Shown: piece by piece, positions 42,106 to 52,188 of the stretch
Numbering within the stretch: the stretch's first letter is position 1
Layout: each line of letters starts with the position of its first letter
Source of the DNA: Armatimonadota bacterium
GTDB taxonomy: Bacteria; Sysuimicrobiota; Sysuimicrobiia; Sysuimicrobiales; Kaftiobacteriaceae
Direction: 5' to 3'
NCBI GenBank assembly: GCA_031081675.1
Contig: JAVHLZ010000005.1
Span: 48,466 to 112,465, forward strand
Length of the DNA stretch: 64,000 nt
Notes under the pieces: generated by a model
Seen by the model: only the letters and a program-made list of their open reading frames with translations
The model's database searches: none
Told to the model about the DNA's origin: nothing
Made by a program: the position numbers and the translations under genes

Positions 42106-44313
42106 CTACCCGTCCAGAGGCTGCTCCCACAGGGGACCCACCGCCGCCGGGGCCGGCTCGGCCGCGGGGGCAGCCGCCCCCGACCGAGGAGGCAGGACCA
42201 GCAGGCGGTCGGCCACCGCGTCGAAGTGCCGCGTACAGGTGAACAGGACGACCTGGTAGGAGGCGGCCAGGGTGCGCAGCAGCCGCGCCGCCAGCGCCCG
42301 GCGCTCTTCGTCGAACGTGATGAAGGGATCATCAAACAGCAGTGGCGGCCGCCGTCCCCCCGCCAGCACGTCCACCAGGGCCAGTCGGGCGGCCAGGTAG
42401 ACCAGGTCCACCGTCCCCCGGCTGAGGGCGGGCTCCCGGGCCTCCACCCACCCGCCGGCGTCGGGGGACCACACGGACAGGGTCAGCGTGTCCTGGTCCA
42501 CGGCCAGGCGGTCGTAGCGCCCTCCGGACAGCACGCGCAGGTACTCTCCGGCCTGGCGCTCCATGACCTCCCGCAGGGGGACCTGGGCCTGGCGGCGCGC
42601 ATCCATCAGGCCCTCCAGCGCCGCGGTGTATACCGCGTGGCGGTGGCGCAGACGCTCCAGGCAGTCCCGGGCCTCGGCCAGCTCCTCTTCCGCCGCGGCC
42701 AGGGCGTCGGATTCCACCGCATGGCGTTCCAGCTCGACCAGCAGGCGGCGTTCGGCGTCCTGCATCTCCGCCGCGGCCTGTTCCAGCCGGCGCACCTCCT
42801 GCTCCAGGGACGTCAGTTCCAGGGGGGTCAGCCGCCGGGACACGACGTCGGGGGAGCGCAGCTGCTCCTGCAGGGCGAAGGCGTCCCGGCGCACCGTGGC
42901 CCATCGGGCAGTGATCTCCTCGTCGGTCCGCCCGGCCCGCAGCTCCTGCAGGAACTGGACCAGCTGGGCGCGGGTCGTGACCAGGTCGCGGTAGCGCTGG
43001 GCCCGCTGTTCCGCTTCCTGGACGGTGGCGCACCCCACCTGCTGCAGACGCGCCGCCAGCTCGGCCCGGGCGTCCCGCAGGGCGCGGTCCAGGTCCAGCA
43101 GGCGCCGTTCCCGCTCCTGCCGGCGGATCTCCGCCCGCTGGCGTTCGCGCGCGGACCGCGCCAGCTTCCAGGATCCCAGCAGCAGGGCCGCGACTCCCAC
43201 GCCGGCGGCGGCCGCCGCGGCCAGCGGGCGGGCCAGACCCGCCACCGCCGCCGCGGCGCCGGCGGCGGCCAGGACCGCCCCGGCGCCCAGCGCGATGCGC
43301 CAGAGGCGCGCTTCCCGGGCCGGCTCATCGTCGGCCGCGCGCTCGATCTCCCGCCGCAGCATGCCCGCCTCCATCTCCAGAATGGCGGCGCGCTCGGAGA
43401 GTTTGCGGGCGGCCGCGACGACGTCGGGCGCGGGCAAGCCGCCAGCGGTGGCGGCTTCCAGTTCACCATCCACGGCGGCGAGGCGGGTCAGCGTGTCCTC
43501 GATGGCCCGCACCTGCTCTTCCAGCATGGCCTCCTCGCGGCGCAGGCCCTCCAGCTGCTGCTGCCACGCCACGATCTGGCGGTTGATCTCGAGCAGCGCG
43601 CGCTTGCGGGCCAGGTCCTCCGCCACCGCGGTCAGCCGTCTGCGGAGCTCCTGCAGGTCCGCCTGCAGCCGCGCCGCCGCCGCGGCGCTGTCGCGCAGCC
43701 GCGCCACCCGGTCCTGCAGATCGTCCACCCGGATCTCCCAGCGACGGAGCTCTCCCGGCTCCCGGGCGGGGGCGCGGACGCCCCGCTCCAAGGCCCGCAG
43801 GTGCTGTTCCAGGCGGCGGATGGCGGTGGCCACGTCTTCGCCTCCCCCGCCGACGATCCGCCCCAGTTCCCGGGCGATGCTGGTGATGTGGATCCGCTCC
43901 AGCTCGGCCTGGGCCACGTGGGCGGTGGCGTCGAACACCTTGTCGGAGGCCAGGCCCAGCTGGGCCACCAGCCGCTCCTGCACGCTCTTGTGCTGCTCCC
44001 AGGTCCGCCCGGCGTCGTCCCGCAAGAGGGTGCGACGCTGGGCGAAGTCCTTGATCAGGGTGTAGTGGCGGCCGTCGATCTCCAGGTCCAGTTCCAGGAC
44101 CGGGGGGTCGCCCGCTCCCCAGGCGCGGTACCGGTCACGCTCCTGGGCCGAGGTGGTGGCGGGATTGCCGAACAGGGCCGTGTGGATCGCCGCCCGCAGG
44201 GAGGACTTGCCCGCCTCGTTGGGGCCCACCACCACGGTGACGCCGCGGGCAAACTCAAAAGGCTCCTCGGGCAGCCCCAGAAAACGTCGGGCGCGCAGGC
44301 GGCGGAGGATCAC
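42106..44313 (-). CDS. YhaN-like Rad50/SbcC-type ATPase with central membrane helices
   Basis: A 735-residue SMC-like ATPase. It has an N-terminal Walker A (VVVGPNEAGKSSLRAAI), two coiled-coil arms, a central hydrophobic pair of helices (about residues 325-375), and a C-terminal signature (LSRGTVDLVYLAARLAL) with Walker B (LLFDDPFITFDEERRA). Membrane helices in place of the zinc hook mark YhaN rather than SbcC. Its GTG overlaps the stop of the SbcD/YhaO-like gene, its expected partner. Together they may act on DNA ends at the membrane. Confidence 0.85.
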   Translation of the reverse strand: MILRRLRARRFLGLPEEPFEFARGVTVVVGPNEAGKSSLRAAIHTALFGNPATTSAQERDRYRAWGAGDPPVLELDLEIDGRHYTLIKDFAQRRTLLRDDAGRTWEQHKSVQERLVAQLGLASDKVFDATAHVAQAELERIHITSIARELGRIVGGGGEDVATAIRRLEQHLRALERGVRAPAREPGELRRWEIRVDDLQDRVARLRDSAAAAARLQADLQELRRRLTAVAEDLARKRALLEINRQIVAWQQQLEGLRREEAMLEEQVRAIEDTLTRLAAVDGELEAATAGGLPAPDVVAAARKLSERAAILEMEAGMLRREIERAADDEPAREARLWRIALGAGAVLAAAGAAAAVAGLARPLAAAAAAGVGVAALLLGSWKLARSARERQRAEIRRQERERRLLDLDRALRDARAELAARLQQVGCATVQEAEQRAQRYRDLVTTRAQLVQFLQELRAGRTDEEITARWATVRRDAFALQEQLRSPDVVSRRLTPLELTSLEQEVRRLEQAAAEMQDAERRLLVELERHAVESDALAAAEEELAEARDCLERLRHRHAVYTAALEGLMDARRQAQVPLREVMERQAGEYLRVLSGGRYDRLAVDQDTLTLSVWSPDAGGWVEAREPALSRGTVDLVYLAARLALVDVLAGGRRPPLLFDDPFITFDEERRALAARLLRTLAASYQVVLFTCTRHFDAVADRLLVLPPRSGAAAPAAEPAPAAVGPLWEQPLDG

Positions 44314-45428
44314 GCCAGTACCTCCCGGCCCTGCAGCAGGGCCACCCCCACCTGCAGCGCTTCCTCGAGGATGGGCCGCTGCGCGTCGTCGGCGGCGGCG
44401 AGGCGGTCCCGCATCACCCGCACGAACCGCCCCAGGACGCTGTCGGCAGGCAGGGCGTCCAGCTCCTCGTCGGCGAGCTGGATCTGGGCGCGCCACCGCA
44501 CCCGCAGCCGGAAGAACCGGTCGGCGTACTCGCGCTCCCAGGCGGCGGGGTCCACCACCCGGTGCACCGGCACCAGGCCGGTGAGGACCACGTCGCACAC
44601 GGTATCGGCGTCGGCGGCGGCGTCCAGCCGGGCGCGCACGGCGGCGTCGTCGGCGTCCGACAGGTCGATGACCACCCGCCGGTACCGCCGGCGGCCCACC
44701 GGCACCGGCCGGACCGCGGCCTGCCCGGGAGCCGCGATGTCCACCCGCAGGACGCAGCCGGGCCCTTCCTGGTCGACCGCCAGCAGCTCGGGGGCCCCGG
44801 AGTACCATGCCGCCGTGGGCGGGCCCACCACTTCCTGGGCGGAGTGCCAGTCCCCCAGCGCCAGGTAGTCCAGACCCAGCTCGCGGATCTCCAGGGGGTG
44901 GATGACGCCGGGGGTTTCCACCTGTCCGGGCCGGAAGACAGACCCGTGGGTGACCCCGACGGCGACCCGGGTCGTCCGCTGACGCGGCCAGCCCCTGAGG
45001 GGGCTGTCGGACCGGCCGGGATCGGCGGACCGGCCCACCACGGTCACGTCCAGCTCGGGCAGGACATGGGTCTGCACCTCCCGCCCGAAGACCATCACGC
45101 GCGGCCCCAGCGCGCCCAGGCGGTCGGCGGCGCCGATGCGGCCGTCGGCGCCGACGTCGTGGTTGCCGCCCGCGACCGCCACCCCGATGCCCCGTTCGAT
45201 CAGCCGCCGGAACTGCCGGACCACCTCGTCCACGGTGGCGGGCGCGGGGCGTGGACTGTCGAACAGGTCGCCGGCGACCAGCACCAGGTGCACCTGGTCG
45301 GCCAGGGCCAGATCGACCGCGCGCTCGAGGGCCTGCGCCAGGGCCCGCCGCTGCGACGCCCCCTGGGTTCCCAGGGCGGCGAACGCCCGTCCCAGGTGCA
45401 CGTCGGCGAGATGCAGCAGGCGGATCAT
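44310..45428 (-). CDS. SbcD/YhaO/Mre11-like DNA repair exonuclease
   Basis: A 372-residue calcineurin-fold nuclease. It has LLHLADVHLGRAF, LVAGDLFDSPRP, VAGGNHD, GVTHGS and LGDWHSA, the usual Mre11 metal-binding blocks, plus a capping domain. Its Rad50-like partner is the next gene. ATG 45428 overlaps the helicase-nuclease stop by four bases. Its N-terminus (IRLLHLADVHL) decides the start; the longer frame upstream is inside the previous gene. Confidence 0.9.
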   Translation of the reverse strand: MIRLLHLADVHLGRAFAALGTQGASQRRALAQALERAVDLALADQVHLVLVAGDLFDSPRPAPATVDEVVRQFRRLIERGIGVAVAGGNHDVGADGRIGAADRLGALGPRVMVFGREVQTHVLPELDVTVVGRSADPGRSDSPLRGWPRQRTTRVAVGVTHGSVFRPGQVETPGVIHPLEIRELGLDYLALGDWHSAQEVVGPPTAAWYSGAPELLAVDQEGPGCVLRVDIAAPGQAAVRPVPVGRRRYRRVVIDLSDADDAAVRARLDAAADADTVCDVVLTGLVPVHRVVDPAAWEREYADRFFRLRVRWRAQIQLADEELDALPADSVLGRFVRVMRDRLAAADDAQRPILEEALQVGVALLQGREVLA

Positions 45429-48400
45429 TCGTCCAGCTCCGGATCGCCCGAGGCGGTGTACGGGCAGATGGAGGCAAACGCGCAGTACCGGCATGCCTGG
45501 TAGTAGTCGGGCGTGGCCCCGAAGCGGCCTGCGCGGATGCCGGCGGCCACCCGCTCGATGACCTCGGCGGTGCGGGCCATCAGATCCTGGTCGGGGACGG
45601 TCGTCCCCACCAGGACACCCCGGGGACCGAGGAAGTGCAGTTCCAGGCGGGTCGGCAGGATCCCGTAGACCTCCCGGTAGGCCAGGGCGTAGATGGCCAG
45701 CTGCAGGCTCTCCCGGGCCCGGCGGTCGGCGTCCTTCTGGGCGCGCACGTCCGAGGTTTTGAAGTCAATCAACACCACCTCGTCCCCGCGCAGGTCCACC
45801 CGGTCCCATCGCCCCTTGACGCGGGTCAACCCCACCTGGAAAGAGAACGGCGCTTCCACGAACGTGGGGACGTGGCCGGAGGCCTCCTGGAACTCCACAA
45901 AGCGGGTCAGTACCTCTTTCCCTTCGGCCAGGCGCTGATCCTCGTGCTCGCGGCTGATGAAGCCCTCGCTGACCCACGCCCGCTCGAAGTGGGCCAGCAC
46001 GTCCTCCAGGGTCACCGGCTGGCGGCGCGCCCGGCGCCGGTGATACTCGCGGATCGCCTCGTGGATGGCTGAGCCGTAGACCACCCGGTGATCGCGGAGC
46101 AGCGGCACCCGCAGGATGTGGGTGTACTTGTACTTCAGGGGGCACAGTTCGTAGTCATCCACCTGCCGGTAGGACAGCAGCAGCGGCTGGTCGGGCGGAA
46201 GGACTCCTTCCAGGGACTGCTGGCCCGCCGCCGGCGGAGCGTGGCGGTGGATGGCCTCTGCGGGGGAGGCCGTCATTGCCGCCCCCTCCGGCCGGGGCAG
46301 GTCCAGAGCCTCCAGGACGAACCGGCTGACCTTGCGGGGCCGCGCCCCGCCGTAGTCCCGGGCGCTGGTCAGGAACAGTTCCCGCTGGGCGCGGGTCATC
46401 CCGACGTAGAACAGCCGCCGCTCCTCCTGCAGGTGGGCGTCGCCGGAAGGCAGGATATCCTTGACCAGCGCGTCGGGCAGCGGGATGGGCTCGCCCCGGT
46501 GGCGGGTGGGGAAGCGGTCGGCCACGCAGCTGACCAGGAACACCACCGGGAACTCCAGCCCCTTGGCCTTGTGCACCGTCAGGACGTTGACCGCGTCCTG
46601 GTCCAGGTCGGCCTCGGCCACGGCGGGATCGTCGCCGGCCTCGATGAGGTCATCCATGTGCTGGACGAACTCCGGCACCCGGTCGTAGGCGGCGATCTCC
46701 CCGTAGCGGGCCACCAGGTCGAAAAAGCGCGCCAGGTTGGCTACCCGGACCTCGTCGTCGGGCAGGCCGCTGGCGGCCAGCCGCCGGATGTAGCCGGTGC
46801 GGTTGACCAGGTATTCATACAGGACGCGTCCGGTGGGGTGGTCGACCATCATCCGGCGCATCGCGTCCAGGTCCTCAAGCAGCTTGGCGATGGCGGCGCG
46901 GCTTTCCAGGGAGAGTTCCTCGGCCAGCTCGGGGGCGGCGTCCAGGTGGCGGAAGACGTGCTCCAGGGTCCGGTTCTTGCGGTCGGCGTAGCTGAGTGCC
47001 CGGGCCATGTCGGTGGCGTCCACCAGGTACAGGGGGGACACGCCCAGGTAGAACAGGCTGAGGTTGTCCTGCGGGCGGGCCAGGACCCGCAGGAAGGCCA
47101 GCGCCAGGCGGATCTCCTCCCGGGCATACAACCCCCGGCTGCCGGTGAACCGGTACGGGATGCCCCGCATGTTCAGCGCCCGCAAGAACGGGTCGGCGTC
47201 GGCGTTGCTGCGCACCAGGATGGCGACGTCCCGGTACCGCCAGGTTCCCGCCTCCACCTGGCTGGCGATCTGGCGGGCCACCCAGTCGGCCTCGCTGCTG
47301 AGGGTATCCAGGTGCACGTGGCGGGGAGGCGTCCCCCCGGGGCGGACCGCCCGCAGGCGCTTGTCCAGCCGGTGGCGGACCTCCAGGCGGTCGGGGTTAT
47401 TGTGCTGGATGAGCCGGTAGGCGGCGTCCAGGATCGGCTGGGTGGAGCGGTAGTTGGTGGTGAGGACCACCTGGGTGGCGTGGGGGTAGGTGTCCAGGAA
47501 GGTGAGGATGTTGCTGATGGCGGCACCCCGGAACTTGTAGATGGACTGGTCGTCGTCGCCCACCACCGTGATGTTCTGGGGGCCGCCGTCGGCCAGCAGG
47601 CGCACCAGCTGGAACTGGGCGTAGTTGGTGTCCTGGAATTCGTCCACCAGGATGTAGCGGAACCGCTCCCGGAAGGCCCGCAGAACGGCGGGATGTTCGC
47701 GGAACAGCCGGAGGGTCAGGGTGATCAGATCACCGAAGTCCACCAGCCCTTCCCGGGCCAGCAGCTCCTGGTAGCGCTGGTAGGCCAGGGCCAGTTCCAT
47801 CTGCTGGCGGGCCAGGTCCTGCAGCTCCCGGTCGTGCGGAGCCGCCGCGGCCGATGCGGCCACCCGTTCGGCGAAGGCGCGGTATTCGGCGGGGCTGACG
47901 TCCTCATCCTTGGCGCGGGAGAACAGTGTCAGCAGGGCCTCCAGGTGCCGGGTGGGATCGCCCAGAGGGCGGTAGACGTCCAGGGGCAGGTCGAACAGGT
48001 GCTGGCGGAGGAAGACCACCTGCTCGGCGCGGGTCAGCACCCGGAAGTCCGGACGCAGGCCCAGAGCCAGGGCGTGCTCCCGCAGGACCCGGTCCCCGAA
48101 GGCGTGAAAGGTGCTGATCCACACGTCGGTGTACCCGTAGGGGACCAGGACGTCCACGCGCTCTTCCATCTCGGCGGCGGCCTTGTCGGTGAAGGTGAGG
48201 GCCAGGATCTCCGACGGCCGCGCCCGGCGAGTGGCGATGAGCCAGGCGATGCGGCGGGTGATGACCTGGGTCTTGCCGGTGCCGGCCCCGGCCACGATCA
48301 GCAGGGGGCCGGTCTCGTGGGTGACCGCCCGCCGCTGCTCGTCGTTGAGGTCGGCCAGGATCCGCTCGACCGGTCCCTCCGCCGGCCGTTCCTCCCCCAG

Positions 48401-48454
48401 GGCCAGCGTCAGCTGGCCAGACGACGGCGGGTCGGCCAGGCGGGGATCGGTCAT
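45425..48454 (-). CDS. UvrD/Rep-type helicase fused to a Fe-S PD-(D/E)xK nuclease
   Basis: A 1009-residue fusion. The superfamily 1 helicase has VAGAGTGKTQVITRR, LALTFTDKAAAEM, VDEFQDTN, VGDDDQSIYKFRGA, TVHKAKGLEFPVVF and YVGMTRAQRE. From about residue 750 a RecB/Cas4-like nuclease follows, with GSAIHEA, VLIDFKTS (D-x-K) and LQLAIYALAY. Four cysteines (YELCPLK and CRYCAFASIC) suit an iron-sulfur staple as in AddB and AdnAB. It should unwind and resect DNA ends. It overlaps recX upstream and the SbcD-like gene downstream. Confidence 0.92.
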   Translation of the reverse strand: MTDPRLADPPSSGQLTLALGEERPAEGPVERILADLNDEQRRAVTHETGPLLIVAGAGTGKTQVITRRIAWLIATRRARPSEILALTFTDKAAAEMEERVDVLVPYGYTDVWISTFHAFGDRVLREHALALGLRPDFRVLTRAEQVVFLRQHLFDLPLDVYRPLGDPTRHLEALLTLFSRAKDEDVSPAEYRAFAERVAASAAAAPHDRELQDLARQQMELALAYQRYQELLAREGLVDFGDLITLTLRLFREHPAVLRAFRERFRYILVDEFQDTNYAQFQLVRLLADGGPQNITVVGDDDQSIYKFRGAAISNILTFLDTYPHATQVVLTTNYRSTQPILDAAYRLIQHNNPDRLEVRHRLDKRLRAVRPGGTPPRHVHLDTLSSEADWVARQIASQVEAGTWRYRDVAILVRSNADADPFLRALNMRGIPYRFTGSRGLYAREEIRLALAFLRVLARPQDNLSLFYLGVSPLYLVDATDMARALSYADRKNRTLEHVFRHLDAAPELAEELSLESRAAIAKLLEDLDAMRRMMVDHPTGRVLYEYLVNRTGYIRRLAASGLPDDEVRVANLARFFDLVARYGEIAAYDRVPEFVQHMDDLIEAGDDPAVAEADLDQDAVNVLTVHKAKGLEFPVVFLVSCVADRFPTRHRGEPIPLPDALVKDILPSGDAHLQEERRLFYVGMTRAQRELFLTSARDYGGARPRKVSRFVLEALDLPRPEGAAMTASPAEAIHRHAPPAAGQQSLEGVLPPDQPLLLSYRQVDDYELCPLKYKYTHILRVPLLRDHRVVYGSAIHEAIREYHRRRARRQPVTLEDVLAHFERAWVSEGFISREHEDQRLAEGKEVLTRFVEFQEASGHVPTFVEAPFSFQVGLTRVKGRWDRVDLRGDEVVLIDFKTSDVRAQKDADRRARESLQLAIYALAYREVYGILPTRLELHFLGPRGVLVGTTVPDQDLMARTAEVIERVAAGIRAGRFGATPDYYQACRYCAFASICPYTASGDPELDE

Positions 48455-49095
48455 GGCGACGGCTCGAGGGCACGGCCGAACAGGTCCCGCAGCACCCGGG
48501 CGACGATGCTCGTGGCGAATCCCCGGCGCAGCAGCACGCCGGCCAGGCGCCGGGATGCCACCTCTGCGGGCAATCCCCGGTACCGCCGCAGGCGCGCGGA
48601 GGCGACGTGGCGCGCCAGCGTCAGCTCATCCCCGGCGGGCAGAGCCTGGGCCAGGACCGCCTCCACCACGTCCCGGGCCACCCCCCGGGTGGCGAGCTCG
48701 TACCGGAGGCGCACGCGGCCCGAGGGGCGCAGGGCCAGCCGATCGCGGACCCAGGCGTCGGCAAACCGCCGGTCGTCTACCAGCCCCCGCGCGCGCAGTT
48801 CCCCGATCACGGCGCTGACGGTGGGGTCGGGCAGCCCCCGCCGGAGCAGCCGCTCGCGCAGCTCCCGTTCGCTGCGGGGGCGCACCGCCAGCAGGCGCCG
48901 GGCGGCCTCGGAGGCGGCCAGGTGGAGGGACCGCTCCCGCACCGCCCGCAGGAGCGCGTCGTCGATCTCCACCCCGGGGTGCAGGTCCAGGGCGGCGACA
49001 TCGTCGGCCCGCAGCCGGAACGTCGCCCCGGTGTCCAGGTCCACGCGCACGGACCCTCCGCGGCCCCGGAGCGGACGGACCTGCCTGACCCTCAC
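48451..49095 (-). CDS. recX: Regulatory protein RecX
   Basis: RecX modulates RecA filaments. The 214-residue protein is built of three-helix repeats: AARRLLAVRPRSERELRERL, LVDDRRFADAWVRDRL and RRLAGVLLRRGF. It starts with GTG 18 bases after recA and its stop overlaps the ATG of the helicase-nuclease. It should be induced together with recA. Confidence 0.93.
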   Translation of the reverse strand: MRVRQVRPLRGRGGSVRVDLDTGATFRLRADDVAALDLHPGVEIDDALLRAVRERSLHLAASEAARRLLAVRPRSERELRERLLRRGLPDPTVSAVIGELRARGLVDDRRFADAWVRDRLALRPSGRVRLRYELATRGVARDVVEAVLAQALPAGDELTLARHVASARLRRYRGLPAEVASRRLAGVLLRRGFATSIVARVLRDLFGRALEPSP

Positions 49096-49113
49096 GGGTG
49101 CCCTCCGGACGGG

Positions 49114-50166
<1,053 letters not shown>

Positions 50167-50250
50167 CTGCCGGCCTCCCGCCCGCGCCTCTGGGTCCGGC
50201 CCTGGCCGGGACGCGGGTCGCATGAGATTACTGATCCCGAGTTCGCGCGC

Positions 50251-50279
50251 AGTCTACCAAACGTTTGTTCGCTTGTCAA
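50251..50279 (-). promoter_or_regulatory. recA promoter with SOS box in the spacer
   Basis: On the minus strand TTGACA (50279-50274) and TAGACT (50256-50251) are 17 bases apart. The SOS box CGAACAAACGTTTG fills 50271-50258, so LexA would lie exactly between the two elements. The box is of the same type as that in front of lexA. The leader is about 80 bases. Confidence 0.92.
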
Positions 50280-50305
50280 TAGCCACCCCGGGCCGACCTC
50301 GTCTA

Positions 50306-50887
50306 CTAGTTCTCGTGGGTCTCCAGGCTGACCTCCTCAAGCCGTGTGTATACAGGCCCCTGGGGGGTCAGGGTGCTCTCCATGACGCAGATCGTCCTGA
50401 CGGTCTGGGTCCCGATCTCGACGTCCCTGTAGCGGGTGAGGGCCCTGACCACGTCCCCCCACTGGCGGGCGTCCCTCACCCGCGCCAGGGTCAGATGGGG
50501 CCGGAAGCGGCGGTCCTCGGGGGGAAAGTGGTACCGGGCCAGGCGCTCGTCCAGCCGGCGTGCCAGCGCGTCCAGGTGCTCGGCCCCGTCCTCGACTCCC
50601 ACCCACACCACCTGCGGACGCTGCAGGCTGGGAAACGCTCCCAGGCGGCGCAGGGTGATGGCAAACGGCGCGACTCCCCGGGCCGCCTCCCGGGTGGCAA
50701 TCTTGGCCAGCGCGACCTGGGCGGGGGTGATCTCGCCCAGAAAGCGCAGCGTGAAGTGCAGGCTGGCAGGCTTCACCCACCTGATCCGGGCGCCGGCGTC
50801 CTCCAGGGCCCGCTGGGCGGCCACCACCGCGTCATGCAGCGCGGGGTCCAGCTCCACGGCGATGAAGATGCGGTGGCGGGGGGTCAT
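50306..50887 (-). CDS. thpR: RNA 2',3'-cyclic phosphodiesterase ThpR (LigT family)
   Basis: A 193-residue 2H phosphoesterase with both His motifs, LHFTLRFLG and RPHLTLARV. It opens RIFIAVELDPALHDAV as in the family. It acts on 2',3'-cyclic phosphates of RNA; the physiological target is unclear. Its ATG overlaps the cinA stop (ATGA), a common pairing. It ends 27 bases before the recA -35. Confidence 0.93.
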   Translation of the reverse strand: MTPRHRIFIAVELDPALHDAVVAAQRALEDAGARIRWVKPASLHFTLRFLGEITPAQVALAKIATREAARGVAPFAITLRRLGAFPSLQRPQVVWVGVEDGAEHLDALARRLDERLARYHFPPEDRRFRPHLTLARVRDARQWGDVVRALTRYRDVEIGTQTVRTICVMESTLTPQGPVYTRLEEVSLETHEN

Positions 50888-52122
50888 CGGCGCAGCAGAT
50901 GGAGCCGCAGGGCGTTGAGGGCGGCCTGGGAGGCGAGAAAGCGGATGCCCTCCCTACCCGCTTCCGCTCCCAGCTGCAACCGGCGCGTGTCCACGCCCTC
51001 CGGGTGGGCCAGGGACAGGAACACCAGCCCCACGGGCTTGTCGGGGGTGCCCCCGGTGGGGCCGGCGATGCCCGTCAGTCCCACGCCCAGGGTGGCCCCC
51101 GCCCGCGCGCGCACGGCGGAGGCCATGGCCTCCGCCACCTCGGCGCTGACCGCGCCATGCCGGCGGAGCATCCCGGGGTCGACTCCGAGGTCGCGGACCT
51201 TGGCGTCGTTGCTGTAAGCCACGACGCCCAGCAGAAAATAGGCCGAGCTGCCGGGGACCGACGTCAGCCTCTGGCTCACCAGGCCGCCGGTGCAGGACTC
51301 CGCCACGGCCACCGTGACCCCCCGCGCGGTCAGCAGCGACGCGGTGACCGCTTCCAGCGTCTGGTCGTCGGTGCCGTAGACCAGGTCGCCCAGGCGCTCG
51401 CGGACCAGCGCCTCTCCACGGTCCAGGGCTGCGGCCACATCCTCGGGGCGGCCCTTGGCGGTCAGCCGCAGGTGCACCTCGCCGAGCTTGGCGTAGGGCG
51501 CGATGGTGGGCTGGGTGGCGGACAGCAGGTCCTTGATGCGGGCCTCGACCGCCGACTCCCCTTCCCCGGTGACCCGCAGTACCCGGGAGCGGATGACGAT
51601 CCCGCCGGTGCGCTGGCGCAGCAGGGGCAGCAGGTAGGACTCGACCATGCCCTGCATCTCGTAGGGGACGCCCGGCATGATGACGATGTCGCGCCCGTCG
51701 TCCTGGAGGTGAATGCCCGGCGCCGTGCCGCGGGCGTTGGGGATCACCTGGGCGCCGCGGGGCACCAGGGCCTGCTTGTACACCGTCTCGGGCGGGGTGC
51801 GCCCGCGCGAGGCGAAGAAGCGGCGGATGTGTTCGGCCACCTCGGGATCGCGGACCAGCTCCCGCCCCAGGGCGGCGGCCACGGCCTCGACGGTCAGGTC
51901 GTCTTCGGTGGGCCCCAGGCCGCCCGTCATCACGACGAGGTCGGCCCGGCTCAGGGCCAGCCGCAGCGCCTCCCGGATCCGGGCAGGGTTGTCCCCCACC
52001 GTCTGGCGGCAGTGCACGTCCACGCCCACTTCGGCCAGACGCTGCCCCAGGTAGGCGGCATTGGTGTCCACGATCTGGCCCAGCAGCAGCTCGGTGCCGA
52101 CGGAGATGATCTCTGCGCGCAT
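50884..52122 (-). CDS. cinA: CinA family protein (NMN deamidase / ADP-ribose pyrophosphatase)
   Basis: A 412-residue two-domain protein. The N-terminal molybdopterin-binding-like domain has IISVGTELLLGQIVDTNA and MTGGLGPTEDDLT. The C-terminal PncC domain has VAVAESCTGGLVSQRLT and GVGLTGIAGPTGGT. It functions in NAD recycling. In several Gram-positives it is co-regulated with recA in competence. Here it sits upstream of recA, but recA has its own promoter. Confidence 0.95.
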   Translation of the reverse strand: MRAEIISVGTELLLGQIVDTNAAYLGQRLAEVGVDVHCRQTVGDNPARIREALRLALSRADLVVMTGGLGPTEDDLTVEAVAAALGRELVRDPEVAEHIRRFFASRGRTPPETVYKQALVPRGAQVIPNARGTAPGIHLQDDGRDIVIMPGVPYEMQGMVESYLLPLLRQRTGGIVIRSRVLRVTGEGESAVEARIKDLLSATQPTIAPYAKLGEVHLRLTAKGRPEDVAAALDRGEALVRERLGDLVYGTDDQTLEAVTASLLTARGVTVAVAESCTGGLVSQRLTSVPGSSAYFLLGVVAYSNDAKVRDLGVDPGMLRRHGAVSAEVAEAMASAVRARAGATLGVGLTGIAGPTGGTPDKPVGLVFLSLAHPEGVDTRRLQLGAEAGREGIRFLASQAALNALRLHLLRR

Positions 52123-52140
52123 CTGTCGGTCCTGCGGAAT

Positions 52141-52168
52141 CCGGGATCAGAGACCCGGGATCAGAGAG
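52141..52168 (+). repeat. Tandem 14-bp repeat in the rodZ-cinA gap
   Basis: CCGGGATCAGAGAC (52141-52154) and CCGGGATCAGAGAG (52155-52168) are adjacent and differ only in the last base. They fill much of the 66-bp gap between rodZ and cinA. Confidence 0.75.
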
Positions 52169-52188
52169 TACGGCGACTGAGCCGCCAC

